DNA from: Leptospira weilii
GTDB taxonomy: Bacteria > Spirochaetota > Leptospiria > Leptospirales > Leptospiraceae
NCBI RefSeq assembly: GCF_006874765.1
Contig: NZ_CP040840.1
Location: 670,001-692,500, forward strand
Length of the DNA: 22,500 bases
Direction: 5' to 3'
Shown here: piece by piece, positions 15,696 to 22,500 of the stretch
How positions within the stretch are numbered: the first letter of the stretch is position 1
Layout: every line of letters starts with the position of its first letter
Position numbers and translations under genes: made by a program
Notes under the pieces: model-generated
Databases searched by the model: none
What the model was told of the DNA's origin: nothing
The model's input: the letters and a program-made list of their open reading frames with translations, nothing else

Positions 15696-15753
15696 GATGC
15701 GGAAGCCCAAGAGAACGTAGCGTTTTTTCTTGCTGCAAAAGTAAAGTCGTTTT

Positions 15754-16072
15754 AACCATAACCTTACCCACAAATTGAAAAGGTTTTTAGAATCAGAAAG
15801 ATCAAAAAACGCTCATTTTTCAAGTGTTCCAACAAGAATAAGGCTTTTTACTTGCAAAAAGTATAATTTTCTGATAGAGAAAAATTTCCCGAACCTTTCC
15901 GCCTCCACCAAAAAGAAGGGAAACTCAGGCACAACGCTTCCTAAACTCAGTAAACACCTTCCTATGGGTCGGTGTTTAGGGCGCGTTGTGGGAACTAAGT
16001 TTCACAGAGGATTTGTCGTAATTCCGACAAATTGATCTTGAGATCCCATTACTTGTGGGTAAGGTTATGGTT
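15754..16072. repeat. Structured repeat R, copy 2 (319 bp, 20-bp perfect inverted ends)
   Basis: The left end AACCATAACCTTACCCACAA (15754-15773) is the exact reverse complement of the right end at 16053-16072. The body aligns with copy 1 at 7190-7513. It abuts the VOC stop codon. Unlike copy 1, it carries an extra hairpin unit nested in the unit at 15922. A TTTGTCG/CGACAAA palindrome lies at about 16012-16031. Confidence 0.8.
15922..15992 (+). repeat. Hairpin unit nested inside another
   Basis: The outer unit is AACTCAGG, arm CACAACGC, half-core TTCCTA, then GGGCGCGTTGTG with the second arm. Between its core halves (15944-15978) sits a complete 35-nt unit: AACTCAG, arm TAAACACC, core TTCCTATGGGTC, arm GGTGTTTA. 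The matching place in repeat R copy 1 (7412-7423) has an uninterrupted core, so the inner unit is an insertion. Confidence 0.7.
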
Positions 16073-16585
16073 TTAGTCGACTGCGGCCTTAAGCGCGGCG
16101 ATGTCGATTTTCTGCATCTTCAACATCGCTTGTGTTGCACGCTCAGCCTTCGCGCGGTCTTTATGTGACACAAGTTGTAAGAGAATCTTGGGCGTTATCT
16201 GCCACCAGAGACCGTATTTATCCTGAACCCAGCCGCACATACTTTCTTTACCGCCGCCTGCGAGGAGGGCGTTCCAATAATAATCGACTTCTTCTTGTGT
16301 TTCTACGCTGATCATGAATGAGACGCCCCAGTTGAATTGAAACTCAGGCCCGCCATTGTAGGAAAAAAACCTTTGGCCGTTCAGAATGAAATCGGCTTGC
16401 ATCGCGTTAGCCCTAAGAATTTTGGATTTCTTGAAGATCGATACATAGAAATTCGCCGCTTCTTCGGGGTTCGCGTTGAACATGAGAAAAGGTGTTATGC
16501 TGTGCGACGGAGCGCCCACGAATTTAACTTTCGTTCCGTCAGGTTTTTGCTTCGGGGGACTGTTTGTTTTCTTTGATTTCGTCAT
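16073..16585 (-). CDS. VOC-superfamily protein (PhnB / 3-dmu-9_3-mt type)
   Basis: A 170-residue cytosolic protein of the glyoxalase/VOC fold. Family signatures are ITPFLMFNANPEEAANFYVS near residue 30, NGQRFFSYNGGPEFQFNWGV, SVETQEEVDYYWNALLAGGG, and CGWVQDKYGLWWQITPKIL. The C-terminal helix is AERATQAMLKMQKIDIAALK. The strand that usually follows the first SKI (a Gly/Pro-rich loop plus strand) appears about 15-20 residues short (SKILRANAMQADFIL), so an internal deletion is possible. The start is firm: AAGGAG precedes ATG 16585 by 8 nt. Its GC content is higher than its neighbours. The reaction is unknown; relatives are often orphan metal-binding or antibiotic-binding-like proteins. Confidence 0.82.
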   Translation of the reverse strand: MTKSKKTNSPPKQKPDGTKVKFVGAPSHSITPFLMFNANPEEAANFYVSIFKKSKILRANAMQADFILNGQRFFSYNGGPEFQFNWGVSFMISVETQEEVDYYWNALLAGGGKESMCGWVQDKYGLWWQITPKILLQLVSHKDRAKAERATQAMLKMQKIDIAALKAAVD

Positions 16586-17063
16586 GTTTTTCTCCTTTTA
16601 GAGCGATTTGATTGTCTGTGTTGCAAATTTTACAGTCTGTTCCAAAACCACAGTTTACTTTTTCGGAAAGATCAAGCTGCGGGAACTTAACAGAACGCTT
16701 CCTAAATTCAAATCTCGCGCTCCCAAGAGTCGCGAGATAGGGCGCGTTCTGGGTTTTTGTTCCTCGTCAGTTTTCCGTAAAAAAAGACCATTGAGGAACA
16801 GGTGCTCTTGTCAGAATAGCTGTTTCGAATTTTTTGCTAGATAGACCATTCGCTGCACGAACATTTGATGATTTAGACTTGTTCGAATAGTTGCATTGAT
16901 GAACTTTTCGAAATTCATTTATCAGAAAATAGACTTCGTAGACTGCTTACATGATTTCCAGCATTATTTAATGGACTTAATAAAAATATTAAATCTTTCC
17001 TTCTATCAAGCGGGAAGCCCGAAATGTTTCATGCGTAATCCCTGGTAGATAATGAAAGAAACT
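16586..17063. other. Non-coding stretch with nested hairpins
   Basis: No gene is seen in about 480 bp. It contains the VOC ribosome-binding site, the nested hairpin at 16684-16754, an inverted repeat TGTTCCTC/GAGGAACA at about 16758-16801, and AT-rich sequence towards repeat C. If the cassette model is right, a decayed cassette may lie here. Confidence 0.45.
16684..16754 (+). repeat. Second nested hairpin unit
   Basis: The outer unit is AACTTAA, arm CAGAACGC, half-core TTCCTA, and GGGCGCGTTCTG with the second arm. An inner unit occupies 16705-16739: AATTCAA, arm ATCTCGCG, core CTCCCAAGAGT, arm CGCGAGAT. The insertion point within the outer core is the same as in the unit at 15922, although all arms differ. 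Confidence 0.7.
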
Positions 17064-17233
17064 TTTCAACGTTGCGTCTCCGAGCGCTTACGCGAGAAAG
17101 GGTCACGAACTTACTATTACTGTAAGTTTCTTCTATTACAGCGTAGTAAAGTGGGCAAAGCGATGTGTCGGAGGCCGTAGTGAGTTCGAAGGAAACAGTG
17201 AGTGACGAACAAAGCGAGAAGTCGAAGTTAGGC
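17064..17233 (-). repeat. attC-like inverted repeat C (170 bp)
   Basis: On the minus strand it starts GCCTAAC (17233-17227, fits RYYYAAC), followed by TTCGACTTCTCGC. It ends near GTTGAAA (17070-17064), six of seven matches to GTTRRRY. The body shares blocks with repeat B: AAAGCGATGTGTCGGAGGCC against AAAACAATGTGCCGGAGACC, and an AGTGAG block. It begins 38 nt after the stop of the frameshifted gene at 17271. Confidence 0.5.
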
Positions 17234-17270
17234 GAGCCCCGCTTGCCCCATGGATGGGGGCCTCTTGATT

Positions 17271-17836
17271 TTATAGTCCCTCCGGATGTTGTGAAAGCCA
17301 GGCTACGTATTTCTTCTTTATCTCGTCCCTCTTAATCTCGGACTGAAGAACAATATCTGCCCTACCATCGTAAGGAGCATAAATCCATTTTTTACTTTCA
17401 GATAAAAACATTACATTAGCGATCTTATCGTCAGCTATCAGTCTTAAAATTGGATCGAAAAACTTTTTCTTCCACGGGAAGTCTTTAATAAAAATATGCC
17501 AATATGTGTTGGCTCAATCCAGTTATCAGATAACTTGTGCATCGCGATAGAACGCCAAAATTTCATCTCAGCAAGCAAAGTTTTATCAATTTGATCATCC
17601 CAGAATGGCACCTCTGAGCCCGAGTAACTCGTTACGAGTAAATGGATCTCATTTAACTGATCCAATAATCCATCCAAAATAATTTGCATTTCTGATTCAT
17701 TTTCAGAATAGCGCTTCGATTCGGGCAGAGTATGTATTCTCACCCAGCGAGATGAAAATAGGTCTCGAAATAGATGAGAAATTGGCGGGCAGTTAGGGAA
17801 ATTCAAATCCCAAAAAGTATCAAATTTTGATTTCAC
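17271..17836 (-). pseudogene. Uncharacterised conserved protein with one frameshift
   Basis: From GTG 17836 the frame reads NFPNCPPISHLFRDLFSSRW, VRIHTLPESKRYSENESEMQ and so on, then drifts to a stop at 17444. A single frame change near 17503-17508 restores YWHIFIKDFPWKKKFFDPIL, IADDKIANVMFLSESKKWIY, APYDGRADIVL and a final WLSQHPEGL ending at 17271. The restored protein of about 188 residues matches, from memory, a widespread uncharacterised family (possibly DUF3885; name unverified) marked by W-R-LPESKRY, YWH and PYDGGAD. It follows brnA by 17 bp, so it belongs to the same transcript. The function is unknown. Confidence 0.7.
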
Positions 17837-17853
17837 TTTTGTTTTAAACCGCC

Positions 17854-18126
17854 CTATCTTTTAAGCTCTTCGTCTACTTTATCTGAAAGTAAAAGCTTTA
17901 TTAAAGATTGATATGGAATATCTTTCTTGTTTGCCATAACTTTCAATCTATCAATTAATGCTTCCGGTAATCTTAGAGAAATCATTTTTGTTGTAGGTTT
18001 TAAATTTGGGAAAGATACTTTTTTAGCCTTTGAATAATCGATATAATCCGCAGAATCATTCTTAGACCAAAAATCAATTTCAGCACTCTCTGATTTTAAA
18101 TGAGGTATCTTTTTACGAGTTTTCAT
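17854..18126 (-). CDS. brnA: BrnA/CopG-like antitoxin
   Basis: A 90-residue protein with a ribbon-helix-helix fold at about 47-83 (KMISLRLPEALIDRLKVMAN, then DIPYQSLIKLLLSDKV), the DNA-binding dimer domain of BrnA/CopG antitoxins. It overlaps the toxin gene upstream by 14 nt, the normal brnT-brnA order with translational coupling. The N-terminal part (SAEIDFWSKNDSADYIDYSK) contains the WxxNDSADY-like toxin-binding segment often seen in these antitoxins. Together with the toxin it should repress its own promoter, probably through the palindrome at 18405. Confidence 0.85.
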   Translation of the reverse strand: MKTRKKIPHLKSESAEIDFWSKNDSADYIDYSKAKKVSFPNLKPTTKMISLRLPEALIDRLKVMANKKDIPYQSLIKLLLSDKVDEELKR

Positions 18127-18412
18127 AGATTTTTATTTCCCGAGGAGTCATTTCACGAACTGAAATAGGTCGAATCTTATCTTTTCGAATTGTTATTACA
18201 GCAAATAACTTTCTTCCTTCATTCGTAATCCCTAAAACAATATATCGATCTTCTTTTCCTGAATGGTAATCATCTGGAACTACAAGTAAAGGATTGTTAA
18301 AAAAGATTTCTTCTATTTCGCCAGGTTTTATTTTATGCTTTTTCCAATTCTTTTCAATATTACCTAAATCCCAATCGAAACCTGTGATCTGGCTTAAATC
18401 TGGCAATTCCAT
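18113..18412 (-). CDS. brnT: BrnT-family toxin (RNase-like)
   Basis: The 99-residue product has the BrnT pattern: FDWDLGNIEKNWKKHKI near residues 12-28, an EEIFFNN helix, the Gly-rich strand IVLGITNEGRKLFAVITIR (about 58-76), and the terminal IRPISVREMTPREIKIYE. BrnT is a RelE-fold ribonuclease that blocks translation and is neutralised by BrnA. ATG 18412 lies inside a long perfect palindrome, which probably serves as operator and could also hide the start codon in a hairpin. It sits first in a three-gene run with brnA and the gene at 17271-17836. Confidence 0.87.
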   Translation of the reverse strand: MELPDLSQITGFDWDLGNIEKNWKKHKIKPGEIEEIFFNNPLLVVPDDYHSGKEDRYIVLGITNEGRKLFAVITIRKDKIRPISVREMTPREIKIYENS

Positions 18413-18443
18413 TTGTATATCGTTAAGATATACAAATGGAATT
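18405..18443 (-). promoter_or_regulatory. 39-bp perfect palindrome over the brnT start (operator)
   Basis: The arms AATTCCATTTGTATATC (18405-18421) and GATATACAAATGGAATT (18427-18443) are exact reverse complements around GTTAA. The left arm covers the brnT ATG. On the minus strand a TTGAAA lies just upstream with TATCTT about 16 nt further on, a plausible promoter overlapped by the palindrome. Autorepression by BrnA at such sites is established for the family. Confidence 0.75.
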
Positions 18444-18544
18444 GAATTTCAAGTAAAAATTTACTATTATCAGCCTCTTTTCTTTTGATTTCTTTAATAA
18501 AAACTTCAAACTCTGCTTTCAAAATAAATTTTAGCCACTATTGC

Positions 18545-18723
18545 AACTAACTGCGGCTTCTCGACGTTTGCGCTCCCGGAGCGCTTGTGCGCAAAGGGAT
18601 TGGCACGAGACTTGAATGAGCCTTAGCGAACGTCTTGCAAGTCGAGGAACAAAACAATGTGCCGGAGACCAAGTGAGGATTGCGATAGCAATCCCGAAGC
18701 GCCGCGAGAAGCCGAAGTTCGTG
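18545..18723 (-). repeat. attC-like inverted repeat B (179 bp)
   Basis: The ends are imperfect inverted repeats: forward ACTAACTGCGGCTTCTCG at 18546 against the reverse complement of CGAGAAGCCGAAGTTCGTG at 18705-18723. The core sites are degenerate (GTTAGTT, six of seven; the other end poor). Inside it lies a stem TTTGCGC/GCGCAAA followed by GGG, and a block CACGAGACTTGA ... CCTTAG ... GTCTTGCAAGT shared with repeat A. It lies 50 nt after the acetyltransferase stop. Confidence 0.45.
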
Positions 18724-18772
18724 CGAATTTGAAAGATTATCGACATGGGTAAAGCAGGTCACCGTGTGTAAT

Positions 18773-19219
18773 TCAGTTTGGTTGGTTTCTCAAGTTTAAG
18801 GCCAAATGATGGCAGTTCAGTTCAAAGGCATTCCGAAGATAAACAAAGTGTGCTGCATGACGTAAATAACCTGTATCGAGGTGCACCTGGTCACAGTTTT
18901 CCTCCTTTGCGATCTGAATGACGTGCTTAAGAAGTTTATCCCCATAGCCATGACCGTGAAAATCTCGCTTCGTAATCAGATCGTCGATATACAAAATTTT
19001 ACCCCAAGCTAGCATATGGAAAAAACGAAATCCAATGCATGCAATAATTTCCTTATCCGAGCAAATAGCATGAATGCTATACCCCTCAGAGATCTGCTGC
19101 AACACCATTTGTACAAATACTTCCTTGTCGGTCAGATGCGGCCTCAGTTCTCGAAAAGCGGGATAGACATTTTCGATATCAGATATAGATTCGATTTTTC
19201 GAATTTGAAGAGATTCCAT
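18773..19219 (-). CDS. GNAT-family N-acetyltransferase
   Basis: About 148 residues of the GNAT fold, which transfers acetyl from acetyl-CoA to an amine. Motif A, which binds the pyrophosphate of CoA, reads DDLITKRDFHGHGYGDKLLK; the HGHGYG segment fits the RxxGxG loop with a substitution. The preceding strand ACIGFRFFHMLAWGKILYI and the later QVHLDTGYLRHAAHFVYLRN fit motifs D and B. The substrate is unknown. ATG 19219 has GAGG about 10 nt upstream. A TTG at 19228 is too close to that GAGG, so I chose the ATG. It is the first gene of the minus-strand accessory run. Confidence 0.85.
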   Translation of the reverse strand: MESLQIRKIESISDIENVYPAFRELRPHLTDKEVFVQMVLQQISEGYSIHAICSDKEIIACIGFRFFHMLAWGKILYIDDLITKRDFHGHGYGDKLLKHVIQIAKEENCDQVHLDTGYLRHAAHFVYLRNAFELNCHHLALNLRNQPN

Positions 19220-19439
19220 ATTAACCAATCCTCAAAATTGCAATTCCCATCTCAGAGCACAGTCACGGAAAAGTAGCAGGACGACAAACTTAATATCCTT
19301 ACCCTTCCCGCCCTCAAGTTCACCGACAAGGCGTATATTTTGCAGTGCGAATGGCAGTCAACTCTTGGATTAAGTAATTGGTTCCAATTTCAAGTAAACA
19401 TTTCTATATTACCGCCTACTGCAAGTATTCCAATCATGC
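19220..19439. other. Spacer between acetyltransferase and IS5 element
   Basis: No gene or strong structure was seen in about 220 bp. It may contain the acetyltransferase promoter. Confidence 0.4.
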
Positions 19440-20310
19440 TTAGAACCGGTCTCAAAACTCCTTGTACTTTGAGAGTGTAATACTATAATTGTGAAATGGA
19501 CAAATATTATTCAGAGATTCCCGAGGGACTTTGGAAACAAATAGCCCCTTTGATCCCAAAAGAGAAGTCAAAGCCGAAAGGTGGTCGCAATCGCGTTCCA
19601 ACAAGAGTCGTAATGGCAGGTATCATCTATCGAATGAAAACAGTCTGTCAGTGGCGTGCAATTCCGAATGACTTTGGATCGGGTCAAACTTGTCACAGAA
19701 GATTTCAAGAATGGGAACGAGCGGGAGTATTCAAAAAGATTTATAAATCTATTTTAAAATATTATGATGTGAAGAATAAGATAGCTTGGGATTGGGCTTC
19801 GATGGATTCCGCAATGGTCAAGGCTCCCAAAGGGGGAGTTTAACCGGGAAAAATCCTACAGACCGTGCCAAATTGGGAGTTAAACGGCATATTCTTACGG
19901 ATGGAAACGGAATTCCATTGGCAATTACGTTGAGCGGAGCGAACGTTCATGATAAACGCAATGTAAAAGATACATTGAATTCCATCTTGGTTTTTTCCGG
20001 AAGAAAAAGAAAAAAACCAAAACACCTTTGTTTAGATAAAGGTTATGACTTCAAAGATATAGAAGCATTGATCAAAAGAAGAAACATTCGACCTCATATT
20101 CGGAAAAAAGGTGAAAAACCTCTCATTGGTAAATACAAAGGAAAACCTAGACGTTGGGTCGTCGAAAGAACAAATAGTTGGCATAATCGATTCAGAGCTA
20201 TTTTGACTCGCTGGGAAAGAAAAGCAGAAAACTATCTGGCTTCTCTTTATCTTGCAAGCTCAATCATTGTTTTTAACTTTTTTAATAGGTAGTTTTGAGA
20301 CCGGTTCTAA
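19440..20310 (+). mobile_element. IS5-family element (871 bp)
   Basis: The left end TTAGAACCGGTCTCAAAACT (19440-19459) and the right end at 20291-20310 are perfect 20-bp inverted repeats. It encodes one transposase in two overlapping frames. If the true ends are GAACCGG, TA lies outside both. The right end is 14 bp past the coaB stop, so the insertion did not damage that gene. It looks young and potentially active. Confidence 0.9.
19496..20292 (+). CDS. IS5-family DDE transposase, two frames joined by -1 shift
   Basis: The first frame (ATG 19496 to TAA 19843) reads MDKYYSEIPEGLWKQIAPLI, CQWRAIPNDFGSGQTCHRRF and WDWASMDSAMVKAPKGG. A -1 slip on the G5 run near 19833-19838 leads into SLTGKNPTDRAKLGVKRHIL, then LDKGYDFKDIEALI and RWVVERTNSWHNRFRAILTR, ending at 20292. 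The DDE residues are D in SMDSAMV, D in CLDKGYD and E in VVERTNSW. Two-frame organisation with programmed frameshifting is known in parts of the IS5 family, so this is probably functional rather than broken. Confidence 0.85.
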
Positions 20311-20324
20311 GGTCGTTTCCCTAA

Positions 20325-21575
<1,251 letters not shown>

Positions 21576-21587
21576 ATCAATCCGATT

Positions 21588-22500
<913 letters not shown>

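Noticed and set aside
15538..15720. Plus-strand ORF of 60 codons after the antitoxin gene
   Set aside because: It is made almost wholly of the structured repeat D; no motif or ribosome-binding site.
15775..16035. Plus-strand ORF of 86 codons
   Set aside because: It lies inside repeat R copy 2, is not conserved in copy 1, and has no ribosome-binding site.
16608..16844. Plus-strand ORF of 78 codons
   Set aside because: It spans the nested hairpin units and has a composition unlike coding sequence.
17246..17259. CCCCAT-GG-ATGGGG as a terminator of the brnTA transcript
   Set aside because: The stem is strong but the loop of 2 nt is too short and no U-tract follows on the minus strand.
18531..18762. 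Two overlapping minus-strand ORFs of 71 codons
   Set aside because: Both are read from repeat B; GC-rich inverted repeats give open frames by chance.

Overview
The window is a piece of a Leptospira chromosome, most likely from the pathogenic clade. This rests on recognisable protein families (EF-G, Ktr/TrkH, MurB, CoaB/CoaC, a CorC/TlyC-type protein, and a LIC_10190-type membrane protein), on codon and base composition of roughly 40 % GC, and on the mix of insertion sequences and intergenic repeats. I cannot fix the species from sequence alone.

Layout. 1-6444 is core-like: the 5' end of fusA (minus strand), then plus-strand genes for a Ktr/TrkH K+ transporter, a UbiA-type prenyltransferase, a membrane-anchored thioredoxin-fold protein, a hypothetical protein and a GAF-GGDEF diguanylate cyclase. 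6445-7814 is repeat-dense: an IS66 remnant carrying a 91-bp MITE, a 32-bp minisatellite, several ~35-nt hairpin units and a 324-bp structured repeat. murB follows (minus), with a 41-codon ORF diverging from it. 9083-12309 is an IS66 element with both terminal repeats; its transposase gene is interrupted by a decayed IS630 element. Its right end abuts an IS110 transposase remnant. 12908-14671 is a conspicuously AT-rich membrane-protein gene.

14716-19219 is the most interesting part. It is a run of small accessory genes, all on the minus strand: a YiiX-like fragment, a Phd/YefM antitoxin, a VOC protein, a frameshifted uncharacterised gene, BrnA/BrnT, and a GNAT acetyltransferase. Four long imperfect inverted repeats lie among them, downstream of the genes. 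Two of these repeats have ends matching integron attC core-site consensus (RYYYAAC ... GTTRRRY). The layout looks like an integron-type cassette array without an integrase in view. The area also contains nested, apparently self-targeting hairpin units and a 319-bp repeat with 20-bp perfect terminal inverted repeats.

19440-20310 is an IS5-type element with perfect 20-bp ends, inserted just past the coaB stop. 20325-22500 returns to core genes on the minus strand, an apparent operon of corC/tlyC-like, coaC and coaB. coaC and coaB lie in the same reading frame, separated by one stop codon.

Three kinds of mobile DNA share the end sequence CTGATCCCTAT flanked by TA: the IS630 element, two ~90-bp MITEs, and a solitary end at 3781. 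This suggests the IS630 family mobilised the MITEs.
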